Source: Perilla frutescens
Taxonomy: Eukaryota > Streptophyta > Magnoliopsida > Lamiales > Lamiaceae
NCBI GenBank assembly: GCA_026008535.1
Contig: BRKX01000006.1
Span: 9,632,501-9,696,500, forward strand
DNA length: 64,000 nt
Direction: 5' to 3'
Under the pieces are notes generated by a model. The model was not told the DNA's origin and made no database searches. It saw only the letters and a program-made list of their open reading frames with translations. Shown here one piece after another: positions 45,952-58,241 of the stretch (positions are counted from its first letter, which is position 1; every line of letters starts with the position of its first letter). The position numbers and the translations under genes were made by a program.

Positions 45952-48900
45952 TCACATGAAATTGACATCGTGTTCCTGTTGCTCGAGAACGATGGTAGCA
46001 CGAGCAAGTCTATAGGCTGTGGATCTCATATTTCTAACCAGGACATAGATCTCCTTCCTTCTCCGCTTTACAGGTAGATCTTTCCATTGTTCCTCTCGAA
46101 GCCTAGAAAGCAAGCTTGCTTCGCAAAGAGCCCCTGCTGTTGCCTTCTTGCTGCATTTCAAAGGGTAAGAACCTCAATTATAAGAACAGACATGAAGAAC
46201 CATTATAAAACACAGTGCATGAATAATCATATAAAAAAAGAGCATGGCTTTCAATCAGAAAATGGTTGCAAACTTGCCTTCCTCGAACAAAACCAGTCGT
46301 AACAAAGCCAATTGGCCATCTATGAGAGTGGTAGAGAGCTTGATCCTCAGGTATCTGAAGTTCCCATTTACCAGATGGTAACTGCACGAAGTATGATGTC
46401 ACTGAATATTGTGGTATTTGAAGTGGTTGGTCACTGCTCCCTGAGCTGCATCATTTCATAACAAATGAGTAGAAGATAACGATATAATAAAACTCAATGA
46501 AAGACAGACAACTCAATCGTATATAATGCAACTCTAGGAGTACCTGGCAGTCCACAACATTATGTCAGAAGCAAGAGGTGCACAGACCACTGCTCCCTGT
46601 TCAAAAACACCTTCCTTGAAAGCATGAAGAAAAACTCGAAGAAAGCAAGGTGTTTTCCCACACTTCATTTCTGATGTAACAATGTCTTGTTTGAGAAGAT
46701 CTTTGTTCCTCATGAACTTATGCAAGCAATTCTCCTGGCCAGGTATTCGAGGGAATATCAAACGATTGCCACTGATATTATTTAGGAAATCATTCAGCAT
46801 AGATGAGGTCCTTGCTACAATACCCTCAAATGGAGTACCCTGGCAATCAGAAATTCTATCATGTGATTTTTCAACGCCAGAGTTCTCCTCCATGTCATCA
46901 ATTTGTCCATCTTCAGTACCAAGTGCTTCTGCTTGAATATTTCCAGCTTCGCTCAATCGCTTTCCAAAATCAGGGAGCACACAGTCCCATGGAGGTGGTA
47001 TTGGAACTTCCAGTGGCCTCTTAGAAGGAGGAACAAGCATGGCTTTATGGTTAATTGCAGATGCCTCCTTCGCCATAAAGTACGAATATGCATTGCAGTC
47101 AGGAAAGTCCAAGGGGAAGTATGGCAATCCAATCTGCAGAGACAAAAGACAATGCTAAAATTATCTATACTCTAAGCAGTGACAGTGAAAAAAATGGTTG
47201 TCTGACTGGAGCATCAGCAGAAGTCTAACTTACATCACAAGCAACCCAGTGCTTTTCTCTTAAGCCGATGGCATGAGCACCATTTGATACAAAGGTAATC
47301 CAAAATGCTTTTACCCAACTTAGGGGTAGAATAAGAGAGCACCTGCAGAATTTGTAACAGAGATCAATAAAGAAAACAGCAAAAAATTATTTGGCTGTGC
47401 TTGCATGAATATACTCAACATGAATAGCCAACTATAATAATGAATTCAAATTCCACAGCAGACACAACAGCATTCATCTAAAGTCACCAAGCAGTTATGA
47501 GTTGCCATAAATACTTTTAGAGATTTTCCTAGGAGCATGTGAACAATCAACAATGTATGACTTTTTTTCTCTCCTTATCCCCAAATCCAAATCACACATC
47601 TAAGCCTGCAATTAAAGCTCAATTTGAAATCAGAAAATAAATCTAATAGTTGATGGAAGGTAAGTCTTCAAATATGAGCCCTTCCTCTGGGAATATTACG
47701 AGGCTAGAATCAGCCAGGGACACTGTAAGAAGTTTAATCATGAAACTATTTTGCCTTTGGAAAAGTGCATCAAGCCCATGAAGAATGTTGACAAATTTTT
47801 TAAGAACAGAATAAAGGTTTTGCAATGCAATAATTATTGATTATGTCAATTCTTTAAGGGGAAAAAGATGTAGGGAAAACATAAAACACCAAGAAAATTA
47901 TCAGTGGGGACAATATACCTAGTAACTGAATCTTCGAAATCTCCATGTTTCAAAAGCAAAATAGGACAGGATCTGTTGTATTTTTTATCAACAATGGCAT
48001 TTTGAGACCCAGAACTTTTATGGCCAAGGCAAATAAACTCCTTCCGTTGATGATGCTTTTCTGCACATAAAATACTTTCTTCCACTGGAGGTTCTACACC
48101 TTTGATGGCATCCCATAAATCACCATACTCATGAACAAATTCAGCTTCACGCTTAGGCAATGATGAAACAGTTTTCTCTTTACTTTGAGATTCGTCATTA
48201 CCTAACAAGTCAAGATACTTTGCATCGGGAACAACCACGTCCCCTTTCTCAGTCAATGTACGAGGGTCCTTCACAACCAAGGAAAGAACTGCAGAAGATG
48301 CAATCTGATGTCCATCCTCAAATATGGATGACTTCTCAGATCCCACAGGATCATCATGTTCGCGAGCTGTACATTTCTTCACATGCCAAGAATTCTCCGA
48401 ATTACTGAGAAGCCAAATGCCAACATGAAATCAAAATTAGAATCCAAATTGAAAGGAAATAATTACAGCTCCCAGTGCACTTACAGTGTAGCAGGTTGCA
48501 ATGTCTTGTGCAGCAACTGAAATACTTTTGATCCCATAAATTCCAGTTTTGCAAGCTGGCCCTCACGAGAAACACAATGAGCTGAACAAGTTGCATCTGT
48601 CTGGATTAAAAACTCATCATTGGCATATGCTTCAAAAATAAGCTACAGAAATATTCAAAAAGCTACCAAGTGGGAGGAAAAAAGAGAGTTACACAACCAA
48701 ATCATGCATCATAGCATTAAAATATTTGAAGTCCTGTAACCTACATTTTTTTCACAGGCTGAACTCAAAGAATCATATGCTTCTTTAAAAGCAGCAGCAT
48801 GTATCCACAACCAGAGCTGGCGCATGAAGGTGTTATTATCAATGTTTCGTTCTCCACTGTTAATTTCTTTGCTGAGCCCTTCCACATTAGTAGAGATCCG

Positions 48901-50202
48901 CTGCAGAGGTCGCCACATGTAGGTCACAGGAGCAATAGGAAGAAAACTGGGGTTTCCAGTATCATGAAGCTGCATAAACAGAACAATTGGGACATTACAA
49001 TAGGCTAATATCCAAATGCTGGAAACTTAAGGGATTGTTATCTCACCATAGCAGTTCCAAAGACATTGCCCGCTAGAATATCACGCAAAATTTCTTCAGA
49101 ACAAGCTGATGGAGAAGGCACCAACACAGAACTTAGAACTGACATTAACATCTCCTGGAAACACACACACAACAAGGTCAGGCCCCTCAAAAATCAAAAC
49201 ATTCACACAAAAAGCACGTGAAGTGATCCACCATCATATATCATTGTCATTATCCAATATGTACTGCTAAATCCACAAACTAGAGGTGGAAGGAACTGGG
49301 AACGCAAGATAAGGGAGAAGTCAATTAAATTCTCAAAAAATGTTCAAAAATTACAACTCTGCATAGGGTAACGCAAGAAGATGCCTGCCTGTGGACCATC
49401 CAACTGGACAGCGTCATAGTAACTTGCATCATGCACAAGCACTCCATGTTTCAATTTTTTCAAGAGAGCCCTTGAACCTCTTCCTCTGCATCACATGAAT
49501 TATAGTTAAGTTATCATACTTATGCAGTGAAATATATCATCACATGAATTATACTTAGGCAGTGAAATTATTGCCTATACAGAAGGGCATCTAAAACATA
49601 TCAACTTAATTGTAATTTTCTCATATTTTTAAATCAAAACAGTAACAGACCTAGAGATTACATTGTCACAATTAACATGGCAAAAATACATAAGTACTTT
49701 TCGAAAATGAATACCAAGCTACCTTGTTGGCCATAAAAGAATAAGAAAGCAATTACCTCCCATGAAGACCAAGAGGAATATAGAATCCCCAATGCTTTTC
49801 CATTTTGAACCGCTTTGCATGCCATACATGTGTTCTCAATCTCTTGGTCCCATCCCCTGAAGTACCATAGCCACTTGTAGGGTTCTTCTTAAGTTCTACA
49901 TTCCTCCGAACACGGCGAGAAACTTTCTTTTCACCTTTCCTCATAGAATCAATCTTACCCGCATCTCCTAGCCCGTCTCTGCTTCTCTTTCTGAACTTCT
50001 TTCTTGCAACCCGATTGTCATGTCCAGTAGTCCTCCTCCTCTTGTTCCTTTGAGACTTGAAATTGTTATCCAAACGATCAGCAATAATAGAGTGAAGTCC
50101 TTCAATCTCAGGAGCTCTAGACTCTGCAAATTTCCAGACATGTAGTTCGTGTGGTGGAGCTGCTGACACTCCAGCTTTATTACCATTTGTAACCATATCC
50201 AC
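45952..50202 (-). CDS. POP1: Ribonuclease P/MRP protein subunit POP1, ten exons
   Basis: POP1 is the large protein subunit of nuclear RNase P and RNase MRP, which process pre-tRNA and pre-rRNA. Exons on the minus strand: 50202-49757, 49485-49389, 49154-49047, 48969-48745, 48600-48485, 48404-47919, 47342-47234, 47133-46544, 46445-46278 and 46150-45952. They join in phase throughout to 847 residues, near the family's plant length. The POP1 N-terminal domain covers residues ~15-250, with the basic block SQRNKRRRTTG and THVWHAKRFKMEKHWG. The POPLD domain is around 490-580 (LPLSWVKAFWITFVSNGAHA, LREKHWVACDIGLPYFPLDF). The end is KKATAGALCEASLLSRLREE, then VLVRNMRSTAYRLARATIVL. Eight of nine introns... 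seven begin with GT; introns 2 (donor CAG|GCAGGC) and 9 (AAG|GCAAGT) begin with GC, required by the frame. The start is the first Met of the open exon, and a 5' leader intron is possible (acceptor-like TTTCACAG near 50273). Confidence 0.93.
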
Positions 50203-51344
50203 AGTGCTAAATAACCAAACAATTTCTGGACTAAGTGTTGCAGTCAGCTAGCACCAAGTAAACTCTTCGTCTGTGAAACGAAAGGACAATAAAAAATTTA
50301 TTAAAATGTAGATAGCGCCTTGAAGAACCCAGTTTTTCAGAAACTAAATTGAAAATCCCATCTTTCGCCAATATTTCGAACCAAAATCAGCCCCAGAAAA
50401 TTAAAAAACACTTGTAACAAACAAGAGCAATGCTGGGACAGTGTATTCCGAAACATGGCATAAAAGAAACAAAATGTGATTTAGCAGAGAAGATTAAGCT
50501 TGACGGAGTAATTCAGGATATAGCAAAGCATGATTCTAACAAGTTCAGCATGTTCCAGAAAACACCAGCAATCATGGTGCAAATTACCAGAAATCAGCGG
50601 ACAAAAAGCGACACTTTTCCGCCGTTACATCATACAACAATTTCCCGGCAAACCAGAGACCGTGCCGCCGGCGACGACGCAGATGATAAGTAGGGAGAAA
50701 GTCACTCCGCCGCCTTCCACCGCTCCTCCGCCGCCCTCCCTTTTTCCAGTTTGTATTCTCTTTAAATTCAATTTATTAGTTATTGGGCTTAATTTAATTG
50801 GTAAAGCTCGACTTCGGCCCATAATAAGAATTGTGTCATATATCTGAAATTGACCGGCCTAATTCCATTAATTAACTTGGTTATAATTTATAAATTATTA
50901 TTATTATTATTTAATAACAACATTGCTGACAAAAAAATTCGAACCCAATCTAATCTACCACCACTAATGGCAGTTGAAAATGACTAGTACCTAGGGTAAG
51001 TGACCTCTACTATATTTAATATTTTCCGTCTATAATACTCTCAAAATAAAAATAAAAAATCCGTCTATAATTTTATGACCTAATTTAAATAAATAAATCC
51101 TTCCATTTTATTTTTTTATGTTGGATGCTTCTAACCCCCATATATTGTCCCCATACTAACTAGCAATTTCTCTGCTCTCTTTGACTAACCATATTTCGAA
51201 TTGCCTTCTCATTAATCTGCTGTATTCATTCTTGTTTCAGACTTTCACCTCCTTATCTTCAAAAATAATCATACGGAAAAAGAAAAAAAAATCGTTCGTT
51301 TTTAGTCCATGTTCTTGTTCATCAAATCATCACATACCTCAAAC
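50203..51344. other. Divergent promoter region between POP1 and the NPH3 gene
   Basis: The POP1 5' leader extends left from here, and the NPH3-family gene starts on the plus strand at 51345. A GC-rich stretch at 50620-50740, rich in CCG and CCTCC, contrasts with AT-rich flanks and may mark the POP1 transcription start. The open frames on either strand at 50430-50850 are compositional and not called. Confidence 0.6.
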
Positions 51345-53018
51345 ATGTTGCCTGATCTTCAAGTAGATGTCAATGGCCAAGAAACTTTCTCTGTCAGCAT
51401 GGTAATCTTTTCTTAAATATACCTTAATTATACTTCCATTACGTATTGTAGATGATGTTTCACCTAAGTGTTGATCGTTTTGCAGAAAATTCTTGCATCT
51501 TTTTCTGGTAAATTAAAGAAGATGTTCGGTAAGCCAGCACCGAACAACAAAGTAAGCCTCAAACTGGTTTTTCAAGACTTCCCAGGTGGTGCAGAGGGAT
51601 TTGAACTGATTCTTAGATTCTGTTACAATGGAGGCAGAATCGACATAACCCCGTCTAACGTGGTTCTACTCCATTCTGCTGCTAAGTATCTTGAAATCAA
51701 CCAAGATCAAACTACGAAGCACTGTGAAAGTGTTCACTTCTTGACCTGGTCTGAGATTCTAGACTGCTTAAAACAGTGCCAAGAATTTATCTCTTTCATG
51801 AATTCTTCAAGGATTGTTCAAGAAATCTTGAATGCTGTTGTTGAAAAGATTTCCATGCCTAATGTTTCAAGCTCTTTTGCTTTTTCGTGCTCAGATTTTT
51901 CTGGGACACAGTTTTCTGGTGATGTAAGTACTAATTGCAGCAGGTCTAGCAGTTTTCAGACCATTAACTGGTTAAGAGACCTTGAGTTCTTGAACACTTA
52001 TTTGTTCGAAAAAGTGCTAAATACTATGATTTCACAGAAACTAGATCATGGGGTGGTTTGCTCTTTCCTTCTTCACTATCAGAGGGTGAAATTCATAGGC
52101 TTTTTACCAGCAGACAACAAATGCAAAATCACTGAGGTTGTGATCAGTTCCCTCTGTTCACTAGATGGAGGCTTTAGGCTGTTTCCCTTCAGAAGTCTGT
52201 GTTACATGCTTCGAGCTTGCCTCACTCTGAAAATGGGAAAATGTTGGGTGAAGAAAGTCGAAAGAATGATTGGTTCGCGTCTGGATGAAGCTACATTGGA
52301 TGATCTGCTGATTCCTTCTCATGGCAGGAAGGCTAATTGGGCTTATGATGTGAACATGATCTTGAGGTTCTTGAAAATATTTTTAGGCGAGCACAGAGAA
52401 AAGTTTTTCATTCCACGTTTGAGGAGAGTTGGTTTCTTGATGGATTTGTACCTTGCAGAAGTGGCTCCTGATCCTCACCTCAAACCTCTCAAATTTCTTG
52501 CATTAGGCCTTGCTCTGCCAGATTCAGCAAGAGAGAGTTATGACTCATTTTGTGAAGTAGTAAGCATGTATCTCAAGGTACAGTCCTAATTTTTTTACTA
52601 GCTTAGTCTAATTTATTAAAGACTCTTCAACTTTGGTCTTGAAATTAATTGGATGTTGTGACAGGTTCACAAATTACTAAGTGGAGAAGAGAAGATCAGA
52701 ATCTGTTCAGTCTTGAATGCTGACAAGCTTTCATCAGAATCATTAGTAAACTTAGCTAACAATGCTGAATTTCCAGCTTGTGTAGCTGCTGCTGCTCTAG
52801 TCATTCTGCAATCCAATCTCAAAACTCTGTCAAACGACAAGAAAAATGTCGAATTCAAGTCGAGTTCTTCAATATCTGCTGATGAAGATGAACAGATTGT
52901 AGTGCATTTATCAGAGGGGAAAGAGTGCAGAAAAGTGCTGAAGGTTTCATCAGATACTACTAAAATGAATGCAACATGTCAAAAATCAGCCAAATCCTTG
53001 CCTAGGCTGTGCTCTTGA
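51345..53018 (+). CDS. BTB/POZ domain protein of the NPH3 family (At3g22104-like)
   Basis: Three exons (51345-51401, 51486-52577, 52665-53018; all GT-AG, all in phase) encode 500 residues. NPH3/RPT2-family proteins are substrate adaptors of CUL3 ubiquitin ligases and scaffolds at the plasma membrane, several acting with phototropins. The BTB part occupies residues 1-95: VDVNGQETFSV, ILASFSGKLKKMFGK, VFQDFPGGAEGFELILRFCY. The NPH3 domain starts near 177 (WLRDLEFLNTYLFEKVLNTM) and includes RSLCYMLRACLTLK and NWAYDVNMILRFLKIFLGE (about 300). A Lys/Ser-rich tail follows. The BTB domain begins with a shorter N-terminus than in most family members, as in the At3g22104 subgroup. The length agrees with that subgroup from memory. 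The tyrosine in the NWAYDVN block corresponds to the conserved 'LYDVDCV' motif of the family. Confidence 0.92.
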
Positions 53019-54260
53019 TGATCAACATTGTTTTGATTTTTTCTTGGAAGTCCAATTTAATAGTTTTGTATAGTTTGTAAATTAAATGGCACATTCAGAT
53101 TGTGATATTGCTCTTCATGAATTCTCATTTCAGTGATGAATGGTACAAACATGTATAGTTATAATGCCATAAACCATATATGATTTCCATCAAACAAATA
53201 AAATACGAAATTCAAAATTATATGAACAGAACATCTAGTTAAACTTTGGTTAATGAATTGAATACGAGAGTGACCAAGTGACATTTGTTGTACGTACTTT
53301 GCTTGATGTGTTGGTTGATCATGTCAATCGAGTCAGATCCGATCAAAACCCGAACACATAAATCTTATCATGTTTGATCATTTATGTATATTGCTACATA
53401 TGAAATAGTATCCATATATAACATGAAATCTTATAATTAATTAATGAATTAAGTTGCATAGGGTTGGAAGGTTGACCGTGTTGATTTAATGTCAATTTTG
53501 TAAAAGACTCTATATTGAGCTCCACACCTAATACTTGATCAAACTTCTATTATTCAAATTACATATACTGTAACAGTAACTAACTTATTAAATACGATAG
53601 ATTAATGAGGATAGTGACAATATTAATGAGTATGATCTTTGTCGTCAATGATTCTCGAAAAGAGAGAAATTTTCAAAGTCAATTTATGGATGTTTCTGAA
53701 GAATATTTGCAATTAAGCTATGAAGCGATGAATGCGGCTGAGAACATGCACATTGTGTTTTATCATCGTTTTATTCGCATGGAAGTAGAAACTGCTATTT
53801 CCAATGATTTTTTAATTTTTTTTCATATTATATCCGTACTTATTTAATGATATTACATTTAATTTTTAACTACAGATTTGTCTTTATATAAGTGCCAAAA
53901 TTTATTTATTTATTTTAATTATTCGCATGTATAAATTAAATCGAGGCTCGAAACTATAGAGTATGAAGCCTTAAGTTTGTCATATTTCTTGCATGTGCTC
54001 AGTTTAAAAGAGATATTTGTGATATATCTTGAATCTTGATGCACCATTATATATGTGTATATTATACATGGGGTAAATTATTGTTTATATCACGCCGACC
54101 GAAAATTATCTTATACTTTGGCTAAATACTCGAGTATTCTTCATTACAGCTTCATGTGTTGTGGCCAAATCAACCACGTATATGACATGTCATCATTACT
54201 CTATTTTTTGTCACCTTTTCAAACTTGATTTTGGCTATAAAATGCATCCAATAAGTTATA
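53019..54260. other. Intergenic region downstream of the NPH3 gene
   Basis: A probable 3' untranslated region reaches to about 53130. The remainder is AT-rich with no supported gene. The 80-codon open frame at 53605-53847 has no recognisable domain. Confidence 0.6.
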
Positions 54261-54561
54261 TTCCCTCCATCTCGAAATGTTTGTTGTTTTATGTTTTTTA
54301 TTTTGTTTCAAAATGTTTGTTATTTTTTATAATTTAACATCCTTTATCTCAATTTTAACCCTCTCAAATCCTACAAGATTTCTTGATTCTAATAAAATTG
54401 AGAGAGAAAAATATATGGAGAGAGAAAATGTTGTTATTTTTTAGGAAAATATAGATGAATTAGATTTTATGGCATATATAAGGAATGTGTATATTTGTAA
54501 TTAATTGTTAATTTTAGATAAAAAAAAACCTAAAACAACAAACATTTCGAAATGGATGGAG
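54261..54561. mobile_element. Stowaway-like MITE (301 bp)
   Basis: The left end is TTCCCTCCATCTCGAAATGT and the reverse complement of the right end is CTCCATCCATTTCGAAATGT, both continuing TTGTTGTTTTA. TA dinucleotides flank both ends (54259-54260, 54562-54563), the target of Tc1/mariner-related elements. The TIR resembles the CTCCCTCCGT consensus of Stowaway MITEs. It has no coding sequence. Confidence 0.85.
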
Positions 54562-55040
54562 TATTTGATTAGTTTTAAAATAGTGTGTACTTAATTGACA
54601 AAAATGTTAAGTTGTCATAGATTTTTTTTTTTAAAAATATTGGGTTATAAATTATGGTACCAACATATATATGGTTTATAAATCTAATTATTTAAATATC
54701 TGGATCTTGTCCTTTAAAACTATTTATTTTCATTAGTTGTTTGACAGATAAGTAAGTTTAAATTTTAATATAGATGCACCTAATGCATTGCGGATGCATT
54801 AAAATAACTCGTAATTGTATCTTGGTGGAACAAGTGATATGGGTTTATAGCCGGGGTTCACGAGATGATTTAGTTGATAGGATTCAATTAAAAAAATGTA
54901 ATATAATTTTGTATGATAAAGATAAGAATTGATTTAATAAAACTTAACAAGTTCATTATTTAGCTGAGGGTTCCTTTTTCCTGGTGGCAAAAGTGAAGCT
55001 TAGATAAAATAAAAAAAATCATTCAAGGACTAATTACTAA

Positions 55041-55658
55041 GAGCTGCACTTGCATGCAGCAGCTGTTATTTCCGTCTATTTCAGGCGGGCGCGTGGCTCC
55101 ACACGGGCGTGCCACGTGGCGCCCACGCGCCCGTCTTTTTTTTGTGATTTTTTAATTTTTTTTTATACCTGTTTTTATCATATTTGATACATTTTTTCTT
55201 ACCACATGATACTTTTTATTGTAGTTGGAATGATGATAGTATTAATCTCAGGTTGATACTTGTCTTTATCGTACTTGATACTTTTCTTCTTACCACATGG
55301 TACTTTTTATTTTACCGAACTCGTATTTTGCTTTCCTTTGCAAATTCTTGGAATGATGATTGTTTTAGATTAATCTCAACACATACAATATAAAAACTGA
55401 AAAAATCAGAATTTGAACTAAATAAACTAGTATAAAATAACTAGCAGACCCTTACTTTTTAATGATACAGATGGTACTTTTCGAATATTTTGTGATACTT
55501 TTTAATAGGAAGGTTGGTACTCACTTTAGACAGTTTTTTTATGGGTTGACCCGCGTTGACCGGGTCAAAGGACGGGTTGACCCGCGTTGACTGAGTTAAA
55601 AGTGGGTTTGACCGACCCGTCTCATATAGTGTTAGTTGCATCATGATGCATACAGGTT
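55041..55658. mobile_element. GATACTT-type inverted-repeat element (MITE-like, ~620 bp)
   Basis: The right part carries two GTTGACCCGCGTTGAC-like units, GACCGACCCGTCTCATATAG and ATGATGCATACAGG. The left end (CTGCACTTGCATGCAGCAGC ... CCGTCT) is a weaker inverted counterpart, followed by GC-rich palindromic sequence (GGGCGCGTGG..CCACGCGCCC). The interior has about eight GATACTT/GGTACTT motifs. It shares both signatures with the element at 17438. Confidence 0.55.
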
Positions 55659-56255
55659 TTTGTCAATTACTAAATATTAAAAAAAATCAAAACCACTAAA
55701 TATTAGAAGTTAAATGAAAAATATATACACGGGTGTGTGTGGAGATTTGTAATATTAAAAGTGATATACACAAAGATTATCTCTTCTGAATGTCTAATTT
55801 TGGAAAATTGTATTTAATAATAACTCTTTTATAAAAATATATAACATTTTAGATGACCACAAGTCAATAGTAATTTGCTGCAGTAACATATTGTACTGAA
55901 AGAAAACGATAAAAATTGTTATTCAGTGTGTGTAAGAAAATCATGTAATTAAATATTACAGCTGTATTTTAGGGTACTCTTAACCTTTTTCTTGGTATTT
56001 CACCTCAAATTTAAATATTTTTCTTTTTTAAAATAAAAGATTATAAAGTTAATAAGTGTAATCTCATATACAAACTTCAAAGACAAAAACATCCTTGAAA
56101 CGAACAAAATAAATAAAAATAAAACATTGTGGAAGAAAGTTATTGTCGTGTTAAGCTTCGAGTCCGTCTTGAAACATGAGTGCATTAATGAGTCAACAAA
56201 GATAAGAAGTTTGTAGAATACTAAATTGAAAGTTGCGCTCTCTCTCCTGATTATC
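55659..56255. other. AT-rich intergenic sequence
   Basis: No gene or repeat is recognised here. Confidence 0.6.
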
Positions 56256-56955
56256 AAAGTAAAATCTCTGTATAGTAATATTGTATAGTAATATTGTGGG
56301 GATTAGAGAAAAATATTATTGTAGAAAGGTTATTCTTATATAGAATTTACATATAATTTTTTTTTAAGTTAATATATATTATACAACACTTGAAAATGTC
56401 TCTTCATATTTTAAAACACATGAATATAAAAGGTATATAAGATTCATCCACATGTTTAAACTGAAGAAGACATCATTATAGAAATTAGACAAGAAGCGCG
56501 AAATGATAATCTAGAGGATGATAGTGTAAAACTAGAAAAAGTCTCGTGTTAAAAAGATTAAAGCATGTTGGACAAGTTGGAAATGTTGTGGATTCAACAA
56601 GCAGATGATTGTGTGGATGATCGAGTTACTTCGAACGCGCAAGTTAAAAGATACGGTTTTAACCAAAAAAATTGAAGCATTGTCATAGGCAATTTTAAAT
56701 AAGTATTCATACAATCTTAAGTTTAACGTAATATATGTAATTAAATAGTTTTAGATATTTTATATATAATATATTTGAAATTTAATGTCATTTTATTACG
56801 ATATGGAGGTAAATTTCTTAAGAATGGTCCTAAAAAAATATTTAAATATTACAATATAGAGGTTATTCTTATTATAACTGGTCCCGAGTTGGGACCATCA
56901 TTTTTTATTACTATAAGGAAGTTATTTTTATATAGAGTATATGGAGGTTTTACTG
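56256..56955. mobile_element. Pogo/Lemi-like DNA transposon relic
   Basis: The right end (reverse complement) is CAGTAAAACCTCCATATA, preceded by TA. The left end is AAAGTAAAATCTCTGTATA. CAGTAAAACCTCTATA is the typical end of plant pogo-type (Lemi, Emigrant) elements. The inner ends also share TATAGAGGTTATTCTTAT-like blocks. The middle, 56440-56730, may be the decayed 3' end of a transposase but is too degraded to assign. Confidence 0.6.
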
Positions 56956-57059
56956 TACATAAAATATGTGATGTTGAACCGCCAAAATGATGATACAATG
57001 CACTTGGTTAGCAATTGAAGACGGACTCCGTTAGCTCATACTTTCATTTTTTTTATTTT

Positions 57060-57480
57060 TCTATCGATGTGGAACATCATATTATTTTCTGTTGGAGATA
57101 TAACATCCTCATTGTGCTCATTCCTCGGTAAGATCATCCCCAGGGACCAGTTTGAGCGCACCTCAACTAACTCCAAACCCCGGTTGAGCCTGAACTAGTT
57201 CCAGGCCTCGGACAAATGCTACCAGGATCAACTCTGATATCAATTTATAACACTTCCTTCATATGTAGGACCGTCCCCGGGGCCTAGTCTGAGCTCACCT
57301 GAATAGGCTCCAAGCTTTGATTGAGCGCTCATAAGGTAGCTCTTACACCATTTACTCCCGTCCTCTGTGGGATTATCAATGGGGCTTAGGGTCAGCTCTA
57401 AAACCATTTGCTCTCTTCTTTTGTAGGATTATCTATGGGGCCTATTTGAGCGCTCCCAGATCGGCTTTGATACCATTAGT
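57060..57480. repeat. Imperfect tandem repeats of ~100 bp
   Basis: Three or four degenerate units share GTAGGATTATC.ATGGGGCCTA..TTGAGCGCTC and end with a GATACCA-like segment. The composition (many GGCTC and GAGC) differs from the flanks. The region codes for nothing recognisable. Confidence 0.5.
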
Positions 57481-58241
57481 AATGCCCCATACCCACAGGG
57501 ATAGGGGCTCAATAACAAAACATGGACATAACGGGCTCCGCTAGTAATTACTTGACATTTGTTTTCGCACTGTCAAAATGGTTAATCCAAATTGTTAAAA
57601 AGTCAATTGAGCACACTCATATAAATTTATCATATTTTCATTCTCTTATCGATATAAGGCATCACATTAATCCCCATGGGCCTAGGACATTACAAAATAG
57701 ATAATGGATGTAGAATTTGTCAAATGGGTCGGGCTCCGCTCTGGTCAAACTAAGCATAGTCTACAATAATCATGGGCTAAGTTGGTTGGGCTTACCTTGG
57801 TGCAATGGGCTCATATAGGCCTCTTTTGAAACCTAGTCCACCCAAGCCTAGGTCATCAAAGGCCCAACCTAGGCCCAAGCCAAGACCGTCTCAAGCCCAC
57901 CCCATTTCTATCTTAATTTAACTCATTAATTTCTTTCACCTTTTACAAAAAGTATTTCTACATACTACAATTTTGAACTTGTGTATGTTTCGATATAAAT
58001 TATAAATAATGGGTGTTTTTATTTGCACCACTATTTTTTTCATTATACACCACATTTTACTACATACACCACTTTTTTATTTTTTATTTTTTATTTAGTT
58101 TTTTTCTTTACACACCACATTTTTTCACTTTTTATCATTTAGTTTAATAATTAGTTTAACTCTTTTTGTTAAAAGTAAAAACAAAATAAAATTAAGAATT
58201 GAAAAACAATTCTCACCCGTCAAAGCAGAGTGAGAGAAGGT
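57481..58241. other. Intergenic sequence with a GC-rich patch
   Basis: 57720-57910 is rich in GGGC and GGCCCA motifs (for example AAGGCCCAACCTAGGCCCA) and then turns AT-rich. There is no gene. Confidence 0.5.

Noticed and set aside
57521..57704. Short open frame near GGGCTCC-rich sequence
   Set aside because: It has no domain and sits in repeat-like sequence; there is no reason to call a gene.
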